From Belliella filtrata (GTDB lineage Bacteria > Bacteroidota > Bacteroidia > Cytophagales > Cyclobacteriaceae), in assembly GCF_022549775.1 (NCBI RefSeq), contig NZ_JAKZGP010000041.1, forward strand, positions 1 through 48,189: a stretch of DNA of 48,189 bases, in the 5' to 3' direction. Positions 34,789 through 44,402 of this stretch are shown here, piece after piece (position 1 is the first letter of the stretch; every line of letters begins with the position of its first letter). The notes beneath the pieces were generated by a model. It saw only the letters and a list, made by a program, of their open reading frames with translations, was not told where the DNA came from and made no database searches. The translations under genes were made by a program, and so were the position numbers.

Positions 34789-34992
34789 ATGAAATATTTA
34801 GAAATCATAAAAGGAATTATGGGGCAATTCACCGTCAAAAAACAAAAAGAAAAGACTGAAATGCGGTCAAATTCAGAAGGTGATCAAAATCGAAGTCATC
34901 AAGTGACCGTTGCTGGTAAAGATGAAATCGATCATAGCTCAGAAGAATTTATTGAAGCCAAAGCAAATGATTCAAAGAAAAAAGAGGATTGA
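34789..34992 (+). CDS. Small hydrophilic hypothetical protein
   Basis: The 67-residue protein is strongly charged (GQFTVKKQKEKTEMRSNSEG ... KANDSKKKED), without hydrophobic core or Cys, and probably disordered. Its composition resembles small stress-related hydrophilic proteins. No family is recognised. From 34993 to 35368 there is only AT-rich intergenic DNA. Confidence 0.45.
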   Translation: MKYLEIIKGIMGQFTVKKQKEKTEMRSNSEGDQNRSHQVTVAGKDEIDHSSEEFIEAKANDSKKKED

Positions 34993-35368
34993 TACAGGAA
35001 AGTTGTTTGATTAAAACTTTTTGATTTTACAATTGAATAACCCTTATGCATTTATTGGATTAACCTTTAGAAAATAAACGCTACTTTTTATTTGAAGGGA
35101 TGAGATTTTTCCTTTTCAAACTATGAAAAAATTACCTTATTGAATTATTGTTTATAATTATTAACCATATATATACATATTTTATACAGTTATTTTGATG
35201 TTTCACGATAATTATGAAAACATATTGCGAAAAGATGTAATATTTTAAGGTTTCCATTTCTCTAACTTTGAAAGAATCAATTGAAGCTTTTGTTAATATT
35301 TGATGGAACCTTGTAACGAAAGTTAGTATAGTATAAGGGTAATTTATTGAACCATAAAAACTTAAATC

Positions 35369-36781
35369 ATGCTAAACATACTCGTGATCGATAATCAAGT
35401 TTCTTTTTGTAACCTGATGAAGAAATTCCTAACCAAACTAGGATACAAAGTTAAGACAAGTACTCAAGTTAATCATGCAATTGAAATGTTGGGAAATGAA
35501 CCTTTCCAATTTGTTATTAGTGATTATAGGTTGCCGCATATTCAAGGAGACGAATTTTTTGAAACTATCAAATCTATCAACCCAGATGCAGCGGTAATAT
35601 TTACATCTAATGAGGTGAATTTAAAGAATGTAGTCTCTATTATTAAGAGAGGTGCTTCTGATTATTTATCAAAACCTATCAATCCGGATGAATTAGTAGA
35701 GGTGCTCAAGAGAAATGAAAATTCTCCAAAGCTAATAGAAAAAAAAGTAATTAAAGAAGGTAACCCTAAGGAAACACCAAGTACCCGAGATTATGTCATG
35801 GGGAAAAGCAAGAATGCCAAAGAAACGCAAAAAATGGTTGAAACGGTTGGTCCCACTGATTTTACAGTGATCATTCAGGGGGAAACAGGTACTGGAAAGG
35901 AATCATATGCCAATCTAATTCATAAAAGTAGTAAGCGTAGAGATATGCCTTTTGTCGCTGTTGATTGTGGATGCCTTACCAAGGACCTCGCAGGCAGCGA
36001 GTTATTTGGTCACGAAAAGGGAGCCTTTACTGGAGCTGTAACGCAAAAGATTGGTTTTTTTGAAATGGCCAATGGAGGGACGATCTTTTTGGATGAGATA
36101 GCCAATTTGTCAAGTGAAATTCAAACGTCTCTTTTGCGCGCATTACAAGAGAAGGTAATCAGAAGAATAGGAGGGACATGTGAAATTCCTATAGATGTGA
36201 GAATTATTGCGGCAACCAATGAAGATTTATTATATAAGTCAGAAACATCCTCATTCAGGGAAGATCTCTACTATAGATTAAGTGAATTTGTGCTTTCTAT
36301 ACATCCATTGAGAAACAGGAAAGAAGATGTTCCTGAATTTATAGATTTCTTTCTTAAGCAAACAGCATTTGAATTAGGTCGTCAAGAAGTTCCAGAATTT
36401 GAACCCGAGGCTTTTGATTACTTAATGGCTTATCATTGGCCAGGAAATATCAGAGAATTGAGAAATGTGATCAGGAGATCTTGCTTATTTATCAATAAGC
36501 ATAACATGATTCCCTTATCGGCAGTCCCAATAGAGTTAAGATTGAAAGTAAATAGACCTGAAGTTAGAATTGAGGAAGACATTAATTTGGGAGATGAGAA
36601 GTATGATTTGAAAACTTTGAAAACAAGAGATCTTAAATCTGTAGCCTTAGAGGCAGAATCTGAAAAAATTATTGAGGTTCTTAAAGATGTAAAATATAAT
36701 AAAACCAAAGCAGCTGAAAAGTTGAACATTCATAGAAAGACGTTGTATAGTAAATTAAAAACATTAAATATTTCTTACTGA
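35369..36781 (+). CDS. NtrC-type sigma-54-dependent response regulator
   Basis: The 470-residue protein has three domains. The receiver domain (~1-115) has phospho-acceptor Asp52 in FVISDYRLP and Lys102; the usual acidic pair near the N-terminus is Asp8-Asn9 and so only half present. The AAA+ sigma-54 activator domain (~143-380) has Walker A GETGTGKE at 171-178, the sigma-54 contact loop GAFTGA at 218-223, and LDEIANLS at ~241-248. A Fis-type helix-turn-helix (NKTKAAEKLNIHRKTLYSKL, ~443-462) ends it. It should activate sigma-54 promoters after phosphorylation. No histidine kinase gene is next to it. Start ATG 35369. Confidence 0.95.
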   Translation: MLNILVIDNQVSFCNLMKKFLTKLGYKVKTSTQVNHAIEMLGNEPFQFVISDYRLPHIQGDEFFETIKSINPDAAVIFTSNEVNLKNVVSIIKRGASDYLSKPINPDELVEVLKRNENSPKLIEKKVIKEGNPKETPSTRDYVMGKSKNAKETQKMVETVGPTDFTVIIQGETGTGKESYANLIHKSSKRRDMPFVAVDCGCLTKDLAGSELFGHEKGAFTGAVTQKIGFFEMANGGTIFLDEIANLSSEIQTSLLRALQEKVIRRIGGTCEIPIDVRIIAATNEDLLYKSETSSFREDLYYRLSEFVLSIHPLRNRKEDVPEFIDFFLKQTAFELGRQEVPEFEPEAFDYLMAYHWPGNIRELRNVIRRSCLFINKHNMIPLSAVPIELRLKVNRPEVRIEEDINLGDEKYDLKTLKTRDLKSVALEAESEKIIEVLKDVKYNKTKAAEKLNIHRKTLYSKLKTLNISY

Positions 36782-37640
36782 GAAATTACCATCTCTTATT
36801 AAAATGGAATACAATTAAGGTATGCTTTTATTGCGTATAAAAGTAGATTGTGTATATATCACATTTAATTAGCAGATGTTGATTATTATAAGTAGATTTA
36901 TATATTAAATAGGTTGCTTTGATTTGTAAAGGTTAGATTCTAATTGTCGTGTTCTTGAAAGAGGGCTGAATGGTTTGGATCCAACATTAAAAATCTAATC
37001 TGTTTGATTGCATGTTACTTGTTTGGTGTTCTTGCCTTAGACCTTTACTTAAATTACTTGGTGATAAAAAACATAACCATAAATCGGTTTGGCTATTTGC
37101 TGCTGTTCATGAAATACATCTCTACTTTAGCATGAAATTTATAGAGGGATATGTGCACATGGTTTGAAATTGTTATAAACTATTTATCAACGCAATGATA
37201 GCTAGATAAAATTTTGTTTTATTTTTTAAAAGTTATTGAGCAATAGGATCATCTTTCACCCATTAAGATCCTAGTGTTCAATTTGAAAAATCCTATGGTT
37301 AAAATCATTCGATTTTCAATAGAGACTTTGAGCGTAGTATACTTTGCTAAAAAGGCAAAGCTCATGAATCAATTTAGTAAATAGATTATCAGTGTAAAAA
37401 GAAGTCACCAATGCCAGTTGATTACTTATCGGCAGCGTCTTGATAATGTTCAAGAAGAGAGTAAACGATTCATATGTAGTACAATAACAAGAAAGAAAAT
37501 CATGTGGCCTAAACCAACCTAACAGTATCGATCTCCATTAAATACCAAAAGAATTACTGGTGAATAAAAATTATTAATAAAAAACTTTATTGTCTGAAGT
37601 CTTTTGACTGGACTTCCATAAAATTGAACCACGAATATTT
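36782..37640. other. Long gene-free stretch
   Basis: About 860 bases, AT-rich, without a supported gene. I found no sigma-54 type -24/-12 box by eye. Only a small CTTTGC...GCAAAG hairpin near 37340 stands out. Confidence 0.4.
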
Positions 37641-38087
37641 ATGAAGAATGTTGATCTAAACATTTTACTTGTAGAAGATTGCGAAATTGATCAGATGTTT
37701 TTTAAGAAAGCTATTGAAAGTATCTCAATGAAAACTAAACTGGTCATTTTAAATGATGGAGAAGAATTGATGAAATATTTGGGGAAAGAAATTGATTTTA
37801 AACCGCATATTTTATTTCTAGATATTCAATTGCCCAAAAAATCTGGTTTGGAATGCTTAAAGGAAATCAGATTAAATAGTAAATGGTCAGAGCTCTGCAT
37901 AGTGATATATTCCAATTCGAAAAATGATATTGATGTAGAGAAGGCTTTTGTGAATGGAGCAAACATTTTCCTTAATAAACCTAACGAAATAGATAAACTG
38001 GTTGAAGCTGTAAAGAGGGTGTTTTCCATTAACTGGCAATATTTAACCTCTAGCATGAATAGGGATACCTTTATCATGAATATCTAA
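37641..38087 (+). CDS. Single-domain response regulator (Rcp1-like)
   Basis: The 148-residue protein is one receiver domain: NILLVEDCEIDQMFFKKAIE with Glu12/Asp13, phospho-acceptor Asp61 in ILFLDIQLPKKSGLECLKEI, and Lys113 in FLNKP. The ten residues before the Asp and the long spacing match the Rcp1-type regulators that pair with bacteriophytochromes and other hybrid kinases. It has no output domain, so it likely passes phosphate or acts through protein contacts. No kinase is encoded nearby. A bidirectional terminator separates it from the catalase gene. Confidence 0.92.
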   Translation: MKNVDLNILLVEDCEIDQMFFKKAIESISMKTKLVILNDGEELMKYLGKEIDFKPHILFLDIQLPKKSGLECLKEIRLNSKWSELCIVIYSNSKNDIDVEKAFVNGANIFLNKPNEIDKLVEAVKRVFSINWQYLTSSMNRDTFIMNI

Positions 38088-38291
38088 ACTTGATAAAATC
38101 TGACTTCTTTGAGCTTCTTGACTGGACGGAGTCTTTGTGTAAAGATAAAAGTTGTGTGCATAGAAAAGTAAAATGAAGGACTTCATATAGACCTATCTAT
38201 TTATAGGTTTTGGTCTGGAAGCTTTTTATCATACTTCAAGGGTGCTGTACGTTCCATGTTCAAAACTTGAATTCAAGTATACAAAATTTAG

Positions 38292-38330
38292 GTAATCATC
38301 AATCTTCATATACTGAAGACTGATGATTAC
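38292..38330. terminator. Bidirectional terminator between regulator and catalase
   Basis: GTAATCATCA-a-TCTTCA pairs with TGAAGA-c-TGATGATTAC around TATAC: 16 paired bases with one mismatch. It lies between two convergent genes, 10 bases before the katE stop. Confidence 0.7.
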
Positions 38331-38340
38331 TTATGTAAAA

Positions 38341-40503
38341 TTATGCTGGTATTTTATTAATGTGTTTCCTATTCCAGAAACGATGATTTTTAACACCTTC
38401 TATAAATTTGTTTACATTACTATCGTGAAATATTCCTTCTTCATTTTCAAACGTAACCTCTTCTTGAAGCTCAGCGCATCTTGTTGCATTCCATAGAATT
38501 TTACCTTCACCAGCAAATCCAATCGCCTTACAATGTTTGTACATTTCTTCAATGAAGAAAATAGCTTCAGCATGCTCTTTAAGTTTTAGGGCACTTTTTT
38601 CACTGTCTGGTACAAATACCGCATCGAATAATACCGATGCACATGTCGCAAAACTTTTATCAATGCTCACCTGTCCATTTTCAGTAATGATACTCCCAAG
38701 CTTACTTGAAATTAATGTTTCTTTTGCCCCATTTTCTTCGATGAGACTGCGGATTTTTTCTAATGAAGAGAAACTTACACCTTCTTCTACTAGTATGGCA
38801 ATATTTCGGCCTCTAATCGAATCTTTAATTGTGTTCTCCATGCTTAACGCTTCAGATTTTCTGACCGGTGGTTCCACTGGAGCTGAAGTATAGTTTTCGG
38901 GATCCGCATTTTCAGGGATGCTTTGATTTAATGGTTCCTCCAGGTTTTTAGGGATTTCAACACCCAATGTTTTTGATAAATCTTCCGCCAGAGATTCATT
39001 GATTTTTTGAAGGTGAACCAATAGTCTTGATTTAATGGAAGTCTTTTCCACCTTTCCCAACTCAAATGCCAAGGCTTCTTTGATATGTTTCTTCTCCACC
39101 TTTGATTGGCTGTCGTAGAACATTTTTGCTTGACTGTAATGGTCAAAAAAACTGGAGCTCCTAACCTTAGTTTTTTCTCCTTCAAGTCTTTCGGGCTGAT
39201 GGGAGAAGCCCCCGTCATGTACAGCTGCTTGAAATGGACATCCTCGACCAGTTTGGTTGGGTTGATAGCTGCTTTTTCCTTCATTGATGGATTGGCGCAT
39301 ATACCCATCACTATGGTTGTTATGAACGGGTGCAATAGGCCTGTTGATAGGAATTTCATGAAAATTTGGTCCCCCTAACCTAATTAACTGTGTGTCTAGG
39401 TAGGAGAATAACCTCCCTTGAAGTAAGGGATCATTGCTGAAATCTATTCCAGGTACTAAATGCCCTGGGTGGAAAGCAACTTGCTCAGTCTCACTGAAAA
39501 AATTTGAGGGGTTCTTATTGAGAACCAATTTACCTATTAGCTTGACTGGCACCAACTCTTCTGGGATAATCTTGGTTGGATCTAAAAGGTCAAAGTTGAA
39601 ATTGTGCTCATCTTCTTCTGCTACCATCTGTACTCCTAGCTCATAAGTTGGGAAATTTCCCATCTCAATGGCTTCCCATAAATCCCTTCTTAAAAAGTCT
39701 GGATCATTGCCTGATATCTTTTGAGCCTCATCCCATGTGACTCCATGTACTCCCAATTTGGGTTTCCAATGGAATTTCACAAAATGCGATTTCCCTTCTT
39801 GATTGACAAACTTGAAAGTGTGAACGCCAAATCCTTCCATCATGCTGAAGCTTCTAGGAATCGCTCTGTCACTCATTACCCACATGATCATGTGCATGCT
39901 CTCAGGCATTAAGGAGATGAAGTCCCAAAAGGTATCATGCGCTGCAGAAGCTTGAGGCATACCGTGATCAGGCTCAGGTTTGATTGCATGAACCAAGTCA
40001 GGGAATTTCATCGCGTCTTGGATGAAAAAAACGGGTATATTGTTCCCTACTAAATCGTAATTCCCTTCTTTTGTGTAAAATTTGACAGCAAATCCTCTAG
40101 CATCTCTAGCAAGATCTGATGAGCCTTTGGATCCTACAACTGTGCTGAACCGTACAAAAACAGGGGTTCTTTCTTGAGGGGTTTGTAAAAAATTTGCGGC
40201 AGTATAATCAGACATACTTTCGTAAGTTTCGAAATAACCATGAGCTCCTGCACCCCGAGCATGAACAACTCGCTCAGGAATTCTTTCATGATCAAAGTGC
40301 ATCATTTTTTCCCTAAAATGAAAATCCTCCATCAAAGTAGGTCCACGTTGTCCAGCTTTTAAAGAATTTTGGTCATCGTTTACCCTTACACCATTATTAG
40401 TGGTTAGAAATTGGCCTTCATCTTTTTTTTTGTCCTTTGATAGGTCTTGAATTTTTTGATTCTCGTACCCTTCATCAGAATTGTTTTTCTTGTTAGTCGT
40501 CAT
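38341..40503 (-). CDS. katE: Large-subunit (clade 2) catalase, KatE type
   Basis: The 720-residue protein is a monofunctional haem catalase of the large clade. The catalytic His81 lies in RVVHARGAGAHG, the distal Asn in LVGNNIPVFF (~153-160), and the haem-ligand Tyr368 in GRLFSYLDTQ. After the core (~45-560) comes the extra C-terminal class I amidotransferase-like domain (~570-720, starting RGRNIAILVEEGVSF) that only clade 2 enzymes have. It breaks down hydrogen peroxide in the cytoplasm. The N-terminus is charged and low in complexity. Three tandem 16-bp units lie ~70-120 bp upstream of the start. Confidence 0.97.
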   Translation of the reverse strand: MTTNKKNNSDEGYENQKIQDLSKDKKKDEGQFLTTNNGVRVNDDQNSLKAGQRGPTLMEDFHFREKMMHFDHERIPERVVHARGAGAHGYFETYESMSDYTAANFLQTPQERTPVFVRFSTVVGSKGSSDLARDARGFAVKFYTKEGNYDLVGNNIPVFFIQDAMKFPDLVHAIKPEPDHGMPQASAAHDTFWDFISLMPESMHMIMWVMSDRAIPRSFSMMEGFGVHTFKFVNQEGKSHFVKFHWKPKLGVHGVTWDEAQKISGNDPDFLRRDLWEAIEMGNFPTYELGVQMVAEEDEHNFNFDLLDPTKIIPEELVPVKLIGKLVLNKNPSNFFSETEQVAFHPGHLVPGIDFSNDPLLQGRLFSYLDTQLIRLGGPNFHEIPINRPIAPVHNNHSDGYMRQSINEGKSSYQPNQTGRGCPFQAAVHDGGFSHQPERLEGEKTKVRSSSFFDHYSQAKMFYDSQSKVEKKHIKEALAFELGKVEKTSIKSRLLVHLQKINESLAEDLSKTLGVEIPKNLEEPLNQSIPENADPENYTSAPVEPPVRKSEALSMENTIKDSIRGRNIAILVEEGVSFSSLEKIRSLIEENGAKETLISSKLGSIITENGQVSIDKSFATCASVLFDAVFVPDSEKSALKLKEHAEAIFFIEEMYKHCKAIGFAGEGKILWNATRCAELQEEVTFENEEGIFHDSNVNKFIEGVKNHRFWNRKHINKIPA

Positions 40504-41310
40504 ATTAATTGTGGTTTTTAATTAGCACTCCGTTCCCTCTGAAAATTACATATATCGCTATACTGAATGGGATCATTTCATCTGTACTTAATTTTATCTG
40601 TACTTAATTTCATCTGTACTTAATAGGTTTAATTCAAATACACTGCCTCAAAAAATCAGCGTGGTTCATTTTTTTATAATCTTCAAATAAATATTACCCC
40701 ATCCATTTGTGATACTTTTTAAACAAATGATTCTTTTTATTCCTATTGATATTTAGGATAACAAATTATTTAATTAAAAAATACCCGAAATAATATACTG
40801 TTTTCTAGTTGGAGGTTTGATTGCCGTATCCTTTAAAAATAAAATTGGGAATAGCTTTTAGTGGCTTGGTTTGCTTAGGAAGGTACAAGGTATGGGAATG
40901 TTATTAAGCAATATGTGAAGGTAAAGTTACATTTTGTATCTCTTGAAAAAATTTGGTTTGAATCATTTCATATTTGAACCTGTACTGAAAAATAGCATGC
41001 ATTCGAATAAATGATTTGGGTTGCTTATGCTGTTTTTGCGTTTTTGTTTTGTTTCTCCAAGATAGTTCTCTTTGATAAAAATTTAACTTGAATAGCTCAA
41101 TTCACACATTTGGCTTTATTTCTAGGAGGAAATATATGGTTCATTTTGAAAGTTAAATTCAATAGAATGTTTCTCAGTTGATAGCTTCCAAGCCTGCTGA
41201 AATCATTACCTCAAGCTAAATGTATTTTGCATACCTCTGGCTTGGCATCAACATTGAAAACTTGCTGGTATGCTAGTTTAAATGAAAGTAGTTGTCTAAT
41301 CTTTAACATT
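40504..41310. other. Divergent upstream region of katE and csbD-like gene
   Basis: About 800 bases with no supported gene; the tandem repeat at 40576-40623 is the main structure. Promoters for both flanking genes must be here. Confidence 0.45.
40576..40623. repeat. Three tandem 16-bp units upstream of katE
   Basis: TTTCATCTGTACTTAA (40576-40591), TTTTATCTGTACTTAA (40592-40607) and TTTCATCTGTACTTAA (40608-40623) lie head to tail with one mismatch. They are 73-120 bases before the katE start and may be regulator-binding sites or a slippage-prone tract. Confidence 0.9.
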
Positions 41311-41511
41311 ATGCTGAAATTTAATCAATCAATTAAAAAGGACTGGCTTCAAATCAAAAAAAAGCTAGTGACTGAATATCCGCAGCTAGCCGCGGACGAA
41401 CTGACTTACTTGGATGATATGGAAGATGAGTTTTTTGATAGGATATTTGAAAAAACAGGGATGCGTAAAGAAGAACTACACAGTATCATCTTTAAGAAGT
41501 GTAGTCTGTAA
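41311..41511 (+). CDS. CsbD-like small stress protein
   Basis: From ATG 41311 (MLKFNQSIKKDW) the protein has 66 residues. It reads like the CsbD/YjbJ group: K-x-W-x-x-I/L-K near the start (KKDWLQIKKKLVTEYPQL), an acidic middle (ELTYLDDMEDEFFDRI) and a KTGM-x-EEL ending. CsbD proteins are induced by general stress in many bacteria; their mechanism is unknown. The upstream codons from 41227 are not family-like, so this start is preferred. Confidence 0.7.
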   Translation: MLKFNQSIKKDWLQIKKKLVTEYPQLAADELTYLDDMEDEFFDRIFEKTGMRKEELHSIIFKKCSL

Positions 41512-41649
41512 AAATTAGGCGAAATGAAAAAGGTGAACTTGTTTATAATTGGACTTCTATAATGAAAGCTTGATAAATTGAATCGGCGCTTAATTAAAGC
41601 TTACTTCTTCATTACCCTTAAGCTTTCTAAAGAATAAGCTTGACTGACC

Positions 41650-42243
41650 ATGATTCCGGACATGATTACAAATCATTCATCATATAAAAATGTTAAAGTT
41701 ATGGAGCAATTATTTAAATCAAATCCCAAGTATAATAAGCCAATAACTTTCAGTGAAATAGCCGAAATATTGAATTTTGGAGGAATGGCAATTCAAGCTT
41801 ATTTTAATTATGATACTTCCTATCGTTTGCTGAAATATGGCACAGATGTATTTCAGAAAGTACTTCAAAGTTTCAATGGATATCAGAAGGATTGTGCCAT
41901 GGCTTCTCCTTACTTAGGGGTTACGACCATTCATCGAAACACCCAAAGCCATAAGTCTAATCTTCCATCCTCATTTTTCTTATCAAGCACTTGGCTTCAA
42001 ATGGTTGAGTTGAAGGCTAGAAATTTGGGAATTTACCTGCATCAGCTACACAATTATAAATCTTGTAAAATTGAAGAATTATTGAATATTCCATCTGATA
42101 ATGCCTTGATGATGTTGTTTGCTGTAGGAAGGTGTTCAAAAGTTAATTATACTGAAGTTGCTGTTGAAAACCCTAGTTATCCTTTATCACAAAAAACCAT
42201 TAAAAACCTGATTTTTATGGATATGATGCAAGATTTTTTGTAG
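41650..42243 (+). CDS. Nitroreductase-like protein (weak match)
   Basis: The 197-residue protein has a segment resembling the second half of nitroreductase-fold enzymes: TWLQMVELKARNLGIYLHQL, with the Gln and the A-x-x-LG pattern of the FMN-binding helix, then NIPSDNALMMLFAVGRCS, like the IP...... LAVG strand that closes the FMN site. The N-terminus has IKVMEQLF-like helical sequence without the usual R-S-x-R motif. If it is a nitroreductase it is a divergent one, and flavin binding is not assured. It is flanked by stress genes on the same strand. Confidence 0.45.
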   Translation: MIPDMITNHSSYKNVKVMEQLFKSNPKYNKPITFSEIAEILNFGGMAIQAYFNYDTSYRLLKYGTDVFQKVLQSFNGYQKDCAMASPYLGVTTIHRNTQSHKSNLPSSFFLSSTWLQMVELKARNLGIYLHQLHNYKSCKIEELLNIPSDNALMMLFAVGRCSKVNYTEVAVENPSYPLSQKTIKNLIFMDMMQDFL

Positions 42244-42404
42244 CCTTGCCTGTATATGATTTTTTAGTCGATACTTAGCTAGTTGGATCGCTTGTACATT
42301 TTTTAGGATGCGAAAATGATGGTGCTGCAGAGCTTGTTTTATTAGCCATGATTGTCACTCGGTGGAAGAAATTAAACTTTAGACAAAATTAAACTACTCT
42401 TGCC

Positions 42405-42926
42405 ATGTATGATTTGTTGTTCGATAATTGGAAAGGAGTCTTTGCTGTTGCAATTAAATCAACTTTTGCATTTTTCTTTATGGTTCTAATCCTTAAGCTA
42501 TCAGGGAAACGGACGCTGACCAAGATGAACCCTTTTGATTCTACTGTAATCTATGCCTATGGATCTATTGTTGCAGCTATTTCAATAGATAAAAATGTAA
42601 AAATTCTAGAAGGTTTAATTGCAATGATCGCTTTAATATTTTTGCAATACTTGGTAACTTCTTGGAGCAAAAAGCATGCTGCCTTCAGACGAATGATAAG
42701 ATCCAAACCCAGCCTATTGATTTTTAATGGCAAGTACATAGAAAGTGCTTTGAGAACTGAAAGGTTGTGCATGTTGGAAATGGAATCGATATTGAAAAGT
42801 CAAGGGATTACACAGTTAAGTGAAGTTGGAGCTGCTGTTTTGGAAGGTAATGGACAAGTGACAATTTTGCCTAAAACTCCTGATTTTGAAAATCAAAAAG
42901 AGCAAACTTTAGATCTTCGTGCTTAG
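42405..42926 (+). CDS. YetF/DUF421 family membrane protein
   Basis: The 173-residue protein has the DUF421 layout: three N-terminal helices with the LILKLSGKRTLTKMNPFD motif between the first and second, then a cytoplasmic alpha/beta domain with SKPSLLIFNGKYIESAL, GITQLSEVGAAVLEGNGQVT and a terminal ILPK. YetF-type proteins are known from Bacillus spores and from stress gene sets; their activity is not established. The gene is complete, with an ATG at 42405. Confidence 0.9.
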   Translation: MYDLLFDNWKGVFAVAIKSTFAFFFMVLILKLSGKRTLTKMNPFDSTVIYAYGSIVAAISIDKNVKILEGLIAMIALIFLQYLVTSWSKKHAAFRRMIRSKPSLLIFNGKYIESALRTERLCMLEMESILKSQGITQLSEVGAAVLEGNGQVTILPKTPDFENQKEQTLDLRA

Positions 42927-43257
42927 ATGAAGTTACTTTTCCTAGAGTCAGGAAAACTGTAGAACTTAATGGTCTCAAATTCCTTTGCTGCCTTGCTTGT
43001 ATAACTGGTGTGTAAAAAAATATCTGTCAAAAAGGGAGGCGTGGTATATGTTATCCATTGTGTTACTATTTTCTGAAATTTTTCTTTTTTCAAAAGAATT
43101 GATGAATAAAATCACTTTGGGACAAGATGCGGCCTAACGGTTGAATTATTTAGCTTTTTGGACTAAGTCATTTTAAGTAGGAGGTCATTTATTGTTTTGG
43201 TAAGTCCTTTGTAATTGAATACCTAGAAACAATTTATAATCTCAAACCAACTACACA
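42927..43257. other. Gene-free stretch before the dehydrogenase gene
   Basis: About 330 bases with no supported gene or hairpin. Confidence 0.4.
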
Positions 43258-44106
43258 ATGAATAAGCCAAAGGAATTTCCACAACAACAACAAGACTTGC
43301 CGGGAAGTGAAGAGCAAATGAAGCCTGAACCAGAGATCATTAGAGAATCATACCAGGGCAGCAATAAGCTAAAGGATAAGCTGGCACTGATCACAGGAGG
43401 AGACAGTGGGATAGGGCGTAGTGCAGCTTTGCATATGGCAAGGGAAGGCGCTGATTTAGTTATCATTTACTTGAGTGAGGACCAAGATGCTGAAGAGACT
43501 AAATCTATGGTAGAAGAAGAAGGAAGGTCATGTATGCTGATCAAGGGTGACATCGCTGACAGAGGATTCTGCAAAAATGCAATTGAAGAAATATTACAAG
43601 AACATGAAGCTATAAACATATTGGTAAATAATGCTGCCGTGCAATATCCCAAATCAAGTGTTGATGATATAGCAGAGGATCAATTGAAAAAGACTTTTCA
43701 AACTAATATGTTTTCATTTTTCTATATCGTCCAAGAATGTCTTCCTTACATGAAGGATGGTGATGCCATCATCAATACTACCTCTGTGACTGCATACCGA
43801 GGTAGTTCTCATTTGATCGATTATGCTAGCACCAAGGGTGCTATCGTGGCCTATACAAGATCGCTTGCAAAGAATCTAGTCGATAATGGGATCAGAGTTA
43901 ATGCTGTAGCTCCTGGGCCAATCTGGACTCCCTTGATCGTTGCTTCCTTTGATAATGTGGAAGATTTTGGAAAGGATACACCGATGAAAAGGGCTGGTCA
44001 ACCAAGTGAAGTAGGACCTGTATTTGTCTTTTTAGCTTCTATGGACAGCTCCTATATGACTGGACAAGTTATACATATTAACGGTGGTGAAGTTGTGGGT
44101 GGTTGA
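43258..44106 (+). CDS. SDR family oxidoreductase, YghA-like
   Basis: The 282-residue protein is a classical short-chain dehydrogenase with the long N-terminal extension typical of the YghA/YdaD stress subgroup (residues 1-40, PQQQQDLPGSEEQMKPEPE). It has the NAD(P) loop TGGDSGIG at 46-53, NNAA at 124-127, catalytic Ser ~176 and Tyr189-x3-Lys193 (YASTK), and a C-terminal MTGQVIHINGG. YghA reduces aldehydes; the substrate here is unknown. Members of this subgroup are general-stress proteins in Bacillus and related sets. A strong hairpin follows the gene. Confidence 0.93.
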   Translation: MNKPKEFPQQQQDLPGSEEQMKPEPEIIRESYQGSNKLKDKLALITGGDSGIGRSAALHMAREGADLVIIYLSEDQDAEETKSMVEEEGRSCMLIKGDIADRGFCKNAIEEILQEHEAINILVNNAAVQYPKSSVDDIAEDQLKKTFQTNMFSFFYIVQECLPYMKDGDAIINTTSVTAYRGSSHLIDYASTKGAIVAYTRSLAKNLVDNGIRVNAVAPGPIWTPLIVASFDNVEDFGKDTPMKRAGQPSEVGPVFVFLASMDSSYMTGQVIHINGGEVVGG

Positions 44107-44182
44107 TATTGAATGATTCGGTGGATACAATATGGTTTTATTTCAGAAATCATAAACCTAAATTTTAAGTGTAGAGAAAAAC

Positions 44183-44222
44183 ATCAACAGGTAAGGTATT
44201 TGATAGTACCTTATCTGTTGAT
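44183..44222 (+). terminator. Hairpin behind the dehydrogenase gene
   Basis: ATCAACAGGTAAGGTA (44183-44198) pairs with TACCTTATCTGTTGAT (44207-44222) over 16 positions with one G-T wobble and an 8-base loop. There is no strong T run, so termination is likely but not certain. Confidence 0.65.
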
Positions 44223-44402
44223 CCTTCAATCATAAAATGGTTCATGTATTTGTAATTCATTTATGGAATGATTGAAACGTTTGGTCAACCCAGAATATCA
44301 AAAGATGTAGGTTCAGAAAATCTATATTAGATTTTCCACCTATTTGGTAATGGTTGGTTTTATAAAGTTCCCTTAAAAGAACGGTTAAGCTATGTTTTTA
44401 AA

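Noticed and set aside
36782-37640. Possible sigma-54 promoter or small RNA in the long gap after the NtrC-type gene
   Set aside because: No TGGC-N8-TTGC-type box and no convincing hairpin with a T run was found by eye.
43251-43652. Minus-strand frames over the dehydrogenase gene
   Set aside because: They are shadows of the SDR gene, whose catalytic motifs are all on the plus strand.
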